Shown piece after piece: positions 51,656 to 62,667 of a DNA stretch of 64,000 bases. The DNA comes from Devosia beringensis. Lineage in GTDB: Bacteria > Pseudomonadota > Alphaproteobacteria > Rhizobiales > Devosiaceae. Numbering within the stretch: position 1 is the stretch's first letter; every line of letters begins with the position of its first letter. The stretch covers positions 2,086,501-2,150,500 of the forward strand of contig NZ_CP045422.1 in NCBI RefSeq assembly GCF_014926585.1, read 5' to 3'. The position numbers and the translations under genes are program-made. Below the pieces are notes generated by a model, which was not told the origin of the DNA, did no database searches, and was given only the letters and a program-made list of their open reading frames with translations.

Positions 51656-51956
51656 GGCAAAGCACTAGCGCCCCGCGCGCATCGGCGCATCGACAAAGTA
51701 ACGTCAGGAGGATGACTTGTGCTGATCACTGCCATTCGTGGCGCTGATAGAGGGGTCAAGATCGGCGTTGACGGCCCCAAAAGCACGGCATAGAGACTGC
51801 GCCTACGGCATCTCCAAGCTTCCCCGGCCCGTCCAGCCAGCCCTCCCGCTCCGGAGGGTAAATCGGTCCCTGCAGGCGCCTGAACCCAGGTTCAGCGTGG
51901 TCTGCCCTCGGGGCCGGTGACGGATGCGCCTTGTCCTGTGATCTTGGAGTGTTCAG
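51656..51956. other. Unexplained 301-nt gap upstream of the MATE gene
   Basis: Between the divergent azlC and MATE genes. It contains short perfect inverted repeats, for example CTGAAC/GTTCAG around 51878-51893 and CCTCCCGCTCCGGAGG around 51841-51856. CGGCAT occurs twice in the stretch GCACGGCATAGAG...CTACGGCATCTCC. No known riboswitch class could be matched by eye, and no convincing gene is present. It may hold a structured leader or a small RNA besides the two promoters. Confidence 0.4.
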
Positions 51957-53315
51957 ATGATTGCCCAGTCCCGCCCGCTCTGGCAGCGGTTCGCCTTGTT
52001 CCTCGTGCCGCTGATGGCGGCCAATATCCTGCAGGCGCTGTCGGGCACAGTCAGCGCCATCTATGTCGGGCAGATGATCGGCGTGGATGCGCTGGCGGCC
52101 ACGGCGACCTTCTTTCCCATCCTGTTCTTCCTGCTCAGCTTCCTCATCGGGCTGTCCTCGGGGTCCACCGTGCTGATCGGCCAGGCCTGGGGCGCGCGCA
52201 ATATCGACAAGGTCAAGCAGGTGGCCGGCACCACGCTGATGACGGCCTTTGTCATGGGCGTGGTGGTGGCGGTGGTCGGGGTGACCTGGACCGACCAGAT
52301 CCTCAGCGTCCTGGGTGTGCCGGCCGATATCGCGCCGATCACCGCCAGCTATGCGCGCATCATGCTGGCCAGCATGCCCGGCTTTTTCCTCTTCATCGTG
52401 GCCACCTCGGTGCTGCGCGGGGTGGGCGATACCATGACGCCGCTGTTCTCGCTGATCCTGTCGCTGGCCGTCACCGCGCTGGTGACGCCGGCGCTGATCC
52501 AGGGCTGGTTCGGCCTGCCGCAGCTGGGCGTCAACGCGGCCGCGGCGGCCTCCATCTCCGGCTTCCTGACCGTGCTGGTGTTCCTGTTTGTCTATCTGCG
52601 GGCCCGCAGCCTGCCGCTGGCGCCCGATGCCAAGCTGCTGGCCGCCATGCTGCATCCCGATTTCAAGCTGCTGGGGCTGATCCTGCGGCTGGGCCTGCCG
52701 GCCGGGCTGCAGATGGTGGTGTCGTCGATTTCGGGCATTGTGGTGGTCGGGCTGGTCAACCGCTTCGGCTCGGATGCCACGGCGGCCTATGGGGCGCTGG
52801 GCCAGGTGATGAGCTATGTGCAGTTTCCCGCCATGTCGATCGGCATTGCCGCCTCGATCTTCGGGGCCCAGGCGATCGGCGCGGGCAAGATCGACCAGCT
52901 CGGCGCCATTACCCGCACGGGCCTGGTCATGAATGTGGTCATCACCGGCTCGCTGGTGCTGCTGGCCTATCTCTTCAGCCAGCATCTGGTGGCCCTGTTC
53001 ATCACCGATCCGGCAGTGATCGAGATGGCCGAGACGCTGCTGCATGTGGTGCTGTGGAGCATTGTCGCCTTTGGCGGCAGCGTGGTGTTTTCCGGCGTCA
53101 TGCGCTCGAGCGGCACGGTGATCGCGCCCATGGTGCTGTCGCTGTTCTGCATCCTCTGCATCGAGCTGCCCGGCGCGATTGTGCTCAGCCAGACCAGCCT
53201 GGGCCTGAGTGGCATCTGGGTGGCCATGGCGGCCGGCTTTACCATGATGCTGGTGCTGCAGGGCGCCTGGTACCTGCTGGTCTGGCGCAAGAAGACCATC
53301 GTGGCGCTGGTCTAA
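51957..53315 (+). CDS. MATE family multidrug/metabolite efflux transporter
   Basis: Twelve-helix antiporter of 452 residues in the inner membrane. MATE marks include VPLMAANILQALSGTVSAIYVGQMIGVDALAA (16-47), GSTVLIGQAWGARNIDKVKQVAGTTL and VLRGVGDTMTPL in the first half and the repeated GAQAIGAGKIDQLGAITRTGL and FSGVMRSSGTVIAPM in the second. It expels cationic drugs or metabolites using H+ or Na+. The ATG at 51957 has GGAG upstream. Preceded by a 301-nt gap of unknown content; followed by a bidirectional terminator. Confidence 0.93.
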   Translation: MIAQSRPLWQRFALFLVPLMAANILQALSGTVSAIYVGQMIGVDALAATATFFPILFFLLSFLIGLSSGSTVLIGQAWGARNIDKVKQVAGTTLMTAFVMGVVVAVVGVTWTDQILSVLGVPADIAPITASYARIMLASMPGFFLFIVATSVLRGVGDTMTPLFSLILSLAVTALVTPALIQGWFGLPQLGVNAAAAASISGFLTVLVFLFVYLRARSLPLAPDAKLLAAMLHPDFKLLGLILRLGLPAGLQMVVSSISGIVVVGLVNRFGSDATAAYGALGQVMSYVQFPAMSIGIAASIFGAQAIGAGKIDQLGAITRTGLVMNVVITGSLVLLAYLFSQHLVALFITDPAVIEMAETLLHVVLWSIVAFGGSVVFSGVMRSSGTVIAPMVLSLFCILCIELPGAIVLSQTSLGLSGIWVAMAAGFTMMLVLQGAWYLLVWRKKTIVALV

Positions 53316-53334
53316 AGCTACTCCCGCCAGGCAA

Positions 53335-53366
53335 TAAAAAAGGCCCGCATCGCTGCGGGCCTTTGC
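53335..53366. terminator. Bidirectional terminator between MATE gene and secA
   Basis: AGGCCCGCA (53341-53349) and TGCGGGCCT (53354-53362), a perfect 9-bp stem with loop TCGC, flanked by an A-run and a T-run. It serves both convergent genes. Confidence 0.92.
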
Positions 53367-53382
53367 TTGTGATGCGCGCTGC

Positions 53383-56139
<2,757 letters not shown>

Positions 56140-56275
56140 ATGTCAGGTCCTTCGATGACTCATCGGGCGCAATGTGGGGGGCGGGTCGAGCCCCGCAGGC
56201 CATCGTCAGCGCGATGAGAAAGCCTTTCGGGCTTTGAATGTATGTATCTCCGCCGAGCGACGGAAAAGCGCGTGA

Positions 56276-56304
56276 GATGTAAGAGCGGGCCCTTGTCTTG
56301 TCAA
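56276..56304 (-). promoter_or_regulatory. Predicted sigma-70 promoter of secA
   Basis: Minus strand: TTGACA at 56304-56299, a 17-nt spacer and TACATC at 56281-56276, about 135 nt before the secA ATG. The rest of the 373-nt gap 56140-56512 holds the long secA leader and, on the other strand, the parvulin promoter region with a CTGCC/GGCAG hairpin at 56476-56489. Confidence 0.6.
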
Positions 56305-56512
56305 CGTCAGCGAAATCGGCGACACCTGCCGTGAGCTGCCGGAATCCGGGCAGAAATGGGGCCAATGCCCTTTGGTTGGTGACGCAGGACGGCCTGGCGC
56401 ATTTTTGCCCCGTTATCGTGTCAGCCAGCCAGTCAGAAATCTGTGGCCCGCAATTGCCCGCCACCAATTAGCCTTCTGCCATCAGGCAGCTTCGGCCAAG
56501 GAGATCGATACG

Positions 56513-57439
56513 ATGACGTTTTTTCCACGGCGCTTCATGCGCACCGCCGGCCTGCTGGCCACCATGCTGGCCGCGACGGCGCTGACGCCCGCCTTTGCCC
56601 AGGATGCGGCGCCTGCTGCCGATGCTGCCGCCGCGCCTGTGGCCGCCGTTGCGCCTGAAACCGTGATCGCCACGGTGGCCGGTTCGCCCATTACCGAGGC
56701 CGATCTGAGCTTTGCCGCCGAGGACCTGGCCCAGGAACTGCAGCAGATGCCACCCGACCAGCGCAAGCCCTTCCTGCTGCGCGTGCTCATCGACATGAAG
56801 GTGATGGCCCAGGCCGGCGCCGCTGCCGGCATGGCCGATACGCCGCTGTTCCAGCAGCGCCTCGAATATCTCAAGGATCGCAGCCTGCGCCGCGCCTATT
56901 TCGCCGAGCAGATCGCTGCCGGCGTGACTGAAGAAGCCGTGCGGGCCGAGTATGACAAGTTTGTCGCCGACTTCACCCCGGCCCCCGAAATCCGCGCCAG
57001 CCACATCCTGGTGCCGACCGAGGAAGAGGCCAAGGCGATCAAGGCCGAGCTCGATGGCGGCGCTGACTTTGTCGCCCTGGCCAAGGAAAAGTCGATCGAT
57101 CCGGGTGCCGCCAATGGCGGCGATCTGGGCTTTTTCGGCGCCGGCAGCATGGTTGCCCCGTTCGAGACCGCGGCCTTTGCCCTCACCGATATCGGCCAGG
57201 TCTCCGAGCCGGTCGAATCCCAGTTCGGCTGGCATGTGATCCGGCTTGAAGAAAAGCGCGAATCCGCCCCGCCGGCCTTCGAGCAGGTCGCGCCGCAGCT
57301 GCAGCAGCAGCTGCTGATGACCACCTTTGACGAGACTGTCGCCACGCTGATGGAAGGCGTTGCCGTCGACATCCCCGATGCCGCGCTGGCCGCTGCCGTC
57401 GCCGGCCAGAGCGAGACGGCCCCGCCGGCCGCGCAGTAG
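56513..57439 (+). CDS. Periplasmic parvulin-type peptidyl-prolyl isomerase
   Basis: SurA/PrsA-like folding helper of 308 residues with a signal peptide (MRTAGLLATMLAATALTPAFA) at about 9-29. A SurA-N-like helical region follows (PITEADLSFAAEDLAQELQQMP), then one rotamase domain at about 160-255: ASHILVPTEEEAKAIKAELDGGADFVALAKEKSIDPGAANGGDLGFFGAGSMVAPFETAAF and FGWHVIRLEEK. The ATG at 56513 has AAGGAG 9 nt upstream. Divergent from secA: both serve protein export, which may be why they lie together. Confidence 0.92.
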   Translation: MTFFPRRFMRTAGLLATMLAATALTPAFAQDAAPAADAAAAPVAAVAPETVIATVAGSPITEADLSFAAEDLAQELQQMPPDQRKPFLLRVLIDMKVMAQAGAAAGMADTPLFQQRLEYLKDRSLRRAYFAEQIAAGVTEEAVRAEYDKFVADFTPAPEIRASHILVPTEEEAKAIKAELDGGADFVALAKEKSIDPGAANGGDLGFFGAGSMVAPFETAAFALTDIGQVSEPVESQFGWHVIRLEEKRESAPPAFEQVAPQLQQQLLMTTFDETVATLMEGVAVDIPDAALAAAVAGQSETAPPAAQ

Positions 57440-57448
57440 ACCGATCCG

Positions 57449-57475
57449 GCGCCCGGGGCCATCAGCCCCGGGCGC
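57449..57475. terminator. Perfect 11-bp hairpin downstream of the parvulin gene
   Basis: GCGCCCGGGGC (57449-57459) and GCCCCGGGCGC (57465-57475) pair fully around CATCA, 9 nt after the stop. No T-run follows, so termination would be weak or Rho-assisted. Confidence 0.5.
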
Positions 57476-57586
57476 GTGTCCATCCCGGTGGCCGGGCAGC
57501 CGCCTGCGGATGCGGCTGCCCGCTTGCGAATGGCCTCTGTTTGAGGCAAACCCAAGGCCTGTCCGCTCCCCAGGAAAGTTCGTTCG

Positions 57587-58819
57587 ATGGCCCATCCGGT
57601 TTCCCCGCTCGCCCCCAAATCCTATCCGGAACTGCCGGCCATTGCCGGGGTGCGCTTTGCCACGGCCGAAGCGGGCATCAAGTACAAGAACCGCACCGAT
57701 GTGCTGCTGATGGCGTTCGATGCCGGCACCACCGCGGCGGGCGTGGTCACACAGTCCAAATGCTCCTCGGCGGCGGTGGACTGGTGCAAGGCCAATCTGC
57801 CCGGCGGGCTGGCGCGGGGCCTCGTGGTCAATTCGGGCAATGCCAATGCCTTTACCGGCGCCAAGGGCCAGCAGAGCGTGCAGCTGACGGCCGAACTGGC
57901 CGCCAAGGCGCTGGGCTGCTCGACCGCCGAAATTTTCCTTGCCTCGACCGGGGTGATCGGCGAGCCGCTCGACGCCAACAAGTTTGCCGGCGTGCTCGAC
58001 GAAATGGCGACGCGGCTGGGCGATACGCCCTGGATGGACCCGGCCAAGGCCATCATGACCACCGATACCTTCCCCAAGCTGTTTGGCGCGACGCTCGATA
58101 TCGACGGCGTCGAGGTGCGCATCAATGGTATTGCCAAGGGAAGCGGCATGATCGCGCCGGACATGGCCACCATGCTGAGCTTTGTCGTCACCGACATGCC
58201 CATTGCCGCCCCGGTGCTGCAGGCGCTGCTGAGCCGGCATGTGGCAACGAGCTTCAACGCCGTTACCGTGGACAGCGATACCTCCACCTCCGATACGCTT
58301 TTGGCCTTTGCCACCGGCAAGGCAGCGGTCGAGCCGATCGAGAGCCTTGATGATCCGCGCGCCGAAATCTTCGGCGAGGCGCTGCGCGACGTGCTGTTCG
58401 ACCTGGCCATCCAGGTGGTGCGCGATGGCGAAGGCGCCACCAAGCAGGTTTCCGTGCATGTCGAGGGCGCCACGTCCGACGCCTCGGCCTTCCGCATTGC
58501 CAAGTCGATCGCCGACTCGCCTCTGGTCAAGACCGCCATTGCCGGCGAGGACGCCAATTGGGGCCGCGTGGTCATGGCCGTGGGCAAGGCGGGCGAGCCG
58601 GCCGACCGCGACAAGCTGTCGATCCGCTTCGGCGACCTGCTGGTCGCCAAGGATGGCGAGCGCGCGCCGATCTATGACGAGGCCGCGACCTCAGCCTATA
58701 TGAAGGGCGAGGATCTCGAGCTGACTGTCAGCCTTGGGCTCGGCGAGGGCCGGGCGACGGTTTATACCTGCGACCTGACGCATGGCTATATCACCATCAA
58801 TGGCGATTACCGGAGCTAG
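57587..58819 (+). CDS. argJ: Bifunctional ornithine acetyltransferase/N-acetylglutamate synthase
   Basis: Arginine-pathway enzyme of 410 residues that transfers acetyl from N-acetylornithine to glutamate and may also use acetyl-CoA. It is made as a precursor that cleaves itself at Thr in the motif [19 protein letters not shown] (about 183-201), giving alpha and beta chains. The N-terminal and C-terminal blocks ([47 protein letters not shown]) are typical. The GNAT gene starts 2 nt after its stop, and mutT overlaps that, forming an argJ-GNAT-mutT unit. Confidence 0.96.
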   Translation: MAHPVSPLAPKSYPELPAIAGVRFATAEAGIKYKNRTDVLLMAFDAGTTAAGVVTQSKCSSAAVDWCKANLPGGLARGLVVNSGNANAFTGAKGQQSVQLTAELAAKALGCSTAEIFLASTGVIGEPLDANKFAGVLDEMATRLGDTPWMDPAKAIMTTDTFPKLFGATLDIDGVEVRINGIAKGSGMIAPDMATMLSFVVTDMPIAAPVLQALLSRHVATSFNAVTVDSDTSTSDTLLAFATGKAAVEPIESLDDPRAEIFGEALRDVLFDLAIQVVRDGEGATKQVSVHVEGATSDASAFRIAKSIADSPLVKTAIAGEDANWGRVVMAVGKAGEPADRDKLSIRFGDLLVAKDGERAPIYDEAATSAYMKGEDLELTVSLGLGEGRATVYTCDLTHGYITINGDYRS

Positions 58820-58821
58820 TC

Positions 58822-59571
58822 ATGGGTCTGCCTGACGCGGCGGTTTTCGAGCGGTCCGGCCTTGCCGCCTGGCCCGGCATCGAGGTCGACTGGGATGGCG
58901 GCTGGGTGCGCCGGGCTGCCGGCGGCTATACCAAGCGAGCCAATTCCGTGCAGTGCCTCGACCCGACCGATGACGGCAATGTCGAGGCCCGGATTACTGC
59001 GGCCGTGGCCTGGTTTACCGCCCGCGACCTGCCCCCGGTCTTCCGCATGACGCCGCTGGCCGGCCCCGACCTCGCCGCGGCGCTGGACCGGCTGGGCTGG
59101 CGCAGCATCGACGCCAGCTACCAGTTTGCCATGGCGCTGGATCCGGTCGAGGCCGATCCGCGCGGGCGGATCTATGACGTGCGCGATCCGGCCTTTCTGG
59201 CGGTGCAGCAGCGCCTGGCCGGCTACAGCGACGAACGGCTCGGCAAGCTCGATGCGCTGCTGGCCGCCATGACGGTGGAGGCCTCCGGCGTGGTGCTGCA
59301 GGATGATGATGGCGCGCCGGTCGCCACCGCGCTGATGGCCATCGCCGATGGCATTGTCGTCACCGGCAATGTGGTGACCGATGCCAGCCGGCGCCGCCAG
59401 GGTCATGCCGGCGCCATGATGCGCACCGGCCATGCCTGGGCCCATGCAGCCGGGGCGCGGATTGCCGCGCTCAATGTGCAGGCCGACAATGCCGGCGCCC
59501 AGGCGCTCTATCGCGGGCTCGGCTATGCACGGCAATATGACTATCACTACCGGGTTCCGGGGACGCCATGA
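58822..59571 (+). CDS. GNAT family N-acetyltransferase
   Basis: Predicted acyl-CoA N-acyltransferase of 249 residues. The acetyl-CoA loop region is VVTGNVVTDASRRRQGHAGAMMRTGHAWAHAAGARIAALNVQADNAGAQALYRGLGY (about 180-236), as in GNAT motifs A and B. The N-terminal half looks like a degenerate second GNAT fold. The substrate is unknown. It lies between argJ (2-nt gap) and mutT (4-nt overlap), an order I associate with Rhizobiales. Confidence 0.88.
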   Translation: MGLPDAAVFERSGLAAWPGIEVDWDGGWVRRAAGGYTKRANSVQCLDPTDDGNVEARITAAVAWFTARDLPPVFRMTPLAGPDLAAALDRLGWRSIDASYQFAMALDPVEADPRGRIYDVRDPAFLAVQQRLAGYSDERLGKLDALLAAMTVEASGVVLQDDDGAPVATALMAIADGIVVTGNVVTDASRRRQGHAGAMMRTGHAWAHAAGARIAALNVQADNAGAQALYRGLGYARQYDYHYRVPGTP

Positions 59572-59972
59572 GCCAGTCGATCCTTCTTGTCGTCGCCGGG
59601 GCGCTGGTCGATGCCGACCGCCGCGTGCTGATCGCGCAGCGGCCGGAAGGCAAGTCCATGGCCGGGCTGTGGGAATTTCCCGGCGGCAAGATCGAGCCGG
59701 GCGAAACGCCCGAGGCGGCGCTGATCCGCGAGCTTGAGGAAGAGCTGGGCGTCACCACGCACACCGCGTGCCTCGCGCCGGTAAGCTTTGCCAGCCACTC
59801 TTACGAGAAATTTCACCTGTTGATGCCACTCTATGTGTGCCGAAAGTGGCAGGGCATACCGGCGCCGCGGGAGCATATCGCACTCAAATGGGTGCGGCCG
59901 CAGGCGCTGCGCGACTATGCCATGCCGCCGGCAGACCTGCCATTGATCGCCGCCTTGTGCGATCTGCTCTAG
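59568..59972 (+). CDS. mutT: 8-oxo-dGTP diphosphatase MutT
   Basis: Nudix hydrolase of 134 residues that removes oxidised dGTP from the nucleotide pool. The Nudix box GGKIEPGETPEAALIRELEEELGV spans about 41-64 and is complete, with the REXXEE acidic cluster. RPEGKSMAGLWEFPGGK before it is the MutT form. Its ATG overlaps the GNAT stop by 4 nt. Confidence 0.93.
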   Translation: MSQSILLVVAGALVDADRRVLIAQRPEGKSMAGLWEFPGGKIEPGETPEAALIRELEEELGVTTHTACLAPVSFASHSYEKFHLLMPLYVCRKWQGIPAPREHIALKWVRPQALRDYAMPPADLPLIAALCDLL

Positions 59973-60001
59973 GCAAGACCGTTCGATCTTGGGGAATTGG
60001 A

Positions 60002-60193
60002 ATGACGGCCACGAAAATCGGTAAGTTTCTTGTCGATGAATCCGGCGCCACGGCCGTTGAATATGGCCTGCTGGCGGCGCTGATCGCCGTGGCCATCATC
60101 GGCACCTTCAGCGTGCTGGGCAACAGCGTGCAGGGCCTGTTCAACAATGGCACTGCCGGCACCCTGGACAACCAGACCGCCAAGATAAACTAA
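60002..60193 (+). CDS. Flp family type IVb pilin
   Basis: Major-pilin-like precursor of 63 residues. The basic leader MTATKIGKFLVDESGATAVEYGLL contains the prepilin peptidase site form G/ATAVEYGLLAAL with Glu5 and Tyr6 of the mature chain, followed by the hydrophobic core IAVAIIGTFSVLG. GGGGAATTGG is the ribosome binding site. No tad/cpa secretion genes are in the window, so it is an isolated pilin copy or belongs to a distant locus. Confidence 0.93.
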   Translation: MTATKIGKFLVDESGATAVEYGLLAALIAVAIIGTFSVLGNSVQGLFNNGTAGTLDNQTAKIN

Positions 60194-60208
60194 CCCAAGA
60201 CCAACCAG

Positions 60209-61690
60209 CTATTGCAGCGTGACGATCTTGTACTGCTCGCCGACCTGGACCGGGTCGCCGGGATAGAGGTCGTTGATGATGTAAAACAGCTCGGTGCCGC
60301 GCGTCAGCGCGTTCATCTGGGCGGCCAGCTTGTCGGCCGTGTCGCCGGCCTTGGCCGTGACGACGCGGACGGCCACCTTGCGGATGGCGGAGAGGTCGCT
60401 CTCGGTGGTGCGGCGGAAGCTGGCCAACGTGGCGTCAGCGCCCTGGGCAAAGCGGGGACTGTCGGCCTTGGCGGCAAAGATGAAGCGATAGACCTGGCCG
60501 TCCAGCCGCATCACCGAGACACGGAAGAACCACTGGTCGGTCTGGGCCAGGCCGGAGGCCATCTCGATGCCATTGCGGGTGTCGCTGGTGACGCTGTCGG
60601 TCTTGAGCCCGGCGATCCAGCCCGATTTGAGATAATCGGCCAGCGCCATGCTGGGCTGCACGTCGGCGCTGTCAAAGCGCACGGCTTCGCCATCGCCGGC
60701 CACCCCGACCACGGCGCTGGGGGAATTCTGCAGCGTATAGCCGGTGGGCACGGTGAAGGTGAATTTGGAGGCCGGATTGAGGAAGCGGCGGCCGACAATG
60801 GAGCCCTGCGAGGGGCTGTCGCCAAAGGTAAGGCCGGCAATCGAGTCCAGATAGCCGTCGCGGTCAACCTCGCCCAGGCCGGCCTTGCCGAACATGGTGC
60901 TGGCCGTGTCGATGGCCTTCTGGATGCGCGCGGGGGTGGAGGGATGGGAGGACAGGAACCCCTCCGTGCCCTGGCCCGAGCCGGCCGAGAAACTGGCAAA
61001 GCGGCTCATCACGCCGAGGAAGCGCGCGGCCGCCTGGGGGTCGTAGCCGGCCTTGCCGGAATATTTGATGCCTTCGCGATCGGCTTCGAGTTCCTGGTTC
61101 TGCCCGAAGGCGGCCAGGGATTCGCGGGTGCGGCTGGCCGTGGCGTCGCTCGAAGTATCGCCGCCGAAGACCGAGGTGATGACGCGATCGACAATGGCGG
61201 TGGTGCGGGTGCGGTCGGTGCGGGCCCGGGCATGGCGCAGGGTGACGTGGGCGATCTCGTGCGCCAGCACGGCGGCCAGTTCGCTGGTGTCGCTGGCCAG
61301 AGCCAGGATGCCGCGCGTCACATAGATATAGCCGCCGGGCAGGGCAAAGGCATTGACCTCGGAGGTGTCGAGGATGGTGACCTGGAACTGGGCATTGGGC
61401 TGGTCGGCGGCGGCGAGCAGGCGGCCGACAATGCGGGCCACCATGATCTCGGCCGGACGATCGGAATAGATGCCGCCATAGGCGGCGACGATGCGCGGAT
61501 GCTCACGGCTGCCGATCACCGCATCATCGGGATCGGTGCCTTCGGGCACCACGGCCGGCGCCGGCCGGTCGCCGGTCTGGCTGACCGCGATATTGGAACT
61601 GGTCAGCGTCGTGCAGGCCGACAGGGCCAGCAACATGGTCGCCAGCACGCCAATGCGCAAACCCTGCGCGATATGCCCCTTGCCCGTCAT
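60209..61690 (-). CDS. M48 family lipoprotein metalloprotease (BepA/YfgC-like)
   Basis: Periplasmic zinc protease of 493 residues. The signal ends in a lipobox LSAC (about 23-26), so it is a lipoprotein. The zinc motif is HEIAH in AAVLAHEIAHVTLRHARAR (about 135-153), with the third ligand in NQELEADREG. The C-terminal part carries a LysM-like stretch (VVTAKAGDTADKLAAQM to LYPGDPVQVGEQYKIV) that would bind peptidoglycan. BepA-type proteases check outer-membrane assembly. The start overlaps the end of the SNase-like gene by 4 nt. Confidence 0.92.
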   Translation of the reverse strand: MTGKGHIAQGLRIGVLATMLLALSACTTLTSSNIAVSQTGDRPAPAVVPEGTDPDDAVIGSREHPRIVAAYGGIYSDRPAEIMVARIVGRLLAAADQPNAQFQVTILDTSEVNAFALPGGYIYVTRGILALASDTSELAAVLAHEIAHVTLRHARARTDRTRTTAIVDRVITSVFGGDTSSDATASRTRESLAAFGQNQELEADREGIKYSGKAGYDPQAAARFLGVMSRFASFSAGSGQGTEGFLSSHPSTPARIQKAIDTASTMFGKAGLGEVDRDGYLDSIAGLTFGDSPSQGSIVGRRFLNPASKFTFTVPTGYTLQNSPSAVVGVAGDGEAVRFDSADVQPSMALADYLKSGWIAGLKTDSVTSDTRNGIEMASGLAQTDQWFFRVSVMRLDGQVYRFIFAAKADSPRFAQGADATLASFRRTTESDLSAIRKVAVRVVTAKAGDTADKLAAQMNALTRGTELFYIINDLYPGDPVQVGEQYKIVTLQ

Positions 61691-62526
61691 CGTATCGCCA
61701 AGACCTCAAGCTGCTCGGGATGGGTAATTTCGATGCGTGGACCATCCCGGTCGTCCACCCATCCGCGTATACGTACCAAGGCGCCGTCGAGCACCATGGG
61801 GTCGATGCCCGCCGCCACAAACAGCCGGCGGGCCGGCGCCTCGATCACGGCGGTGAAGTCCTGTTTCCAGAACCGGCCGAAATTGAGATAGATCCGCCCG
61901 CCGCGTTCCTCGGCCAGCAGGATCCTGCCTTCAACAAGTTCATAATGGCCGGCCCGGGCGAGCAATTCACCCGGCACGTCCGCCGCACGCACGCTGTAAT
62001 AGGGATCACGCCAGATGCCAAGGCCGGAGAGCCGCGCCCGTCCTTCGGCGGCGAACAATAAATCGAGACATTGCCGATTGTCGGGGAAGGAATAGACCCG
62101 CGCCAGGCCCTGCGCGACCATGGCCTGCTGCGCCCAGGCCGGGCCATCGGCGGAATCGACAAAGACATGGGCGAGCTGGCGGTCGTAGCGGTCGACCCGT
62201 TCGCCGCCATAGCCGAGCTGGACCGGCTTGTTGAGCAATATGGTCTCGAGCGCCAGTTTGGCCTCTGGGGCCAGTGGCCAGCTCTCATAGCCCTCGCGGC
62301 CCAGCGGCAGTTTGGGCGCCTGGGTGCCGATCATGCGCACCACGCGGCCGTCATCGAGCACCACGGTATCGCCGTCGGTGACCTGCACGACCAGGCCGCC
62401 GGGCACCATGGCCAGGTCGGGGCAGGCCAGGGCCGCAGTCGAGACGGACGAGAGCGCGGCCAGTGCGGCGAGTTGAACAAGACTGGTGGTGCGCAAATCG
62501 GGCCCCGGAAACAATGGCTTCACCAT
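61687..62526 (-). CDS. Thermonuclease (SNase)-like exported protein
   Basis: A 279-residue protein with signal peptide (TTSLVQLAALAALSSVSTAALA) and a staphylococcal-nuclease fold: VQVTDGDTVVLDDGRVVRMIGTQAPK (48-73) with the Asp pair, then VQLGYGGERVDRYDRQLAHVFVD holding the active-site Arg-like region, and QGLARVY. Whether it is an active nuclease is not certain, as catalytic residues are only partly recognisable. A C-terminal domain (about 185-279) is of unknown fold. Operon with the M48 protease downstream (4-nt overlap). Confidence 0.85.
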   Translation of the reverse strand: MVKPLFPGPDLRTTSLVQLAALAALSSVSTAALACPDLAMVPGGLVVQVTDGDTVVLDDGRVVRMIGTQAPKLPLGREGYESWPLAPEAKLALETILLNKPVQLGYGGERVDRYDRQLAHVFVDSADGPAWAQQAMVAQGLARVYSFPDNRQCLDLLFAAEGRARLSGLGIWRDPYYSVRAADVPGELLARAGHYELVEGRILLAEERGGRIYLNFGRFWKQDFTAVIEAPARRLFVAAGIDPMVLDGALVRIRGWVDDRDGPRIEITHPEQLEVLAIR

Positions 62527-62667
62527 GCACGCAAATGCGGCAAAAAATCATTACCGATGCCTGATCAGGTCAAAAGACTGTCAGCGGCCCCCCCCCTTCC
62601 TTGAGAAGGCGGGGTGGCGCTGGTAAGAGAGGCCGTCCTTGCCTACCCCTTCCGGAGCTGTTTTCCC

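Noticed and set aside
51738..51920. 60-codon reading frame in the gap before the MATE gene
   Set aside because: Arg/Pro/Leu-rich, no ribosome binding site, and the opposite strand is open too; more likely non-coding DNA.
60002..60193. A tad pilus locus around the Flp pilin
   Set aside because: Neighbouring genes (mutT, M48 protease) are unrelated, so only an isolated pilin can be claimed.
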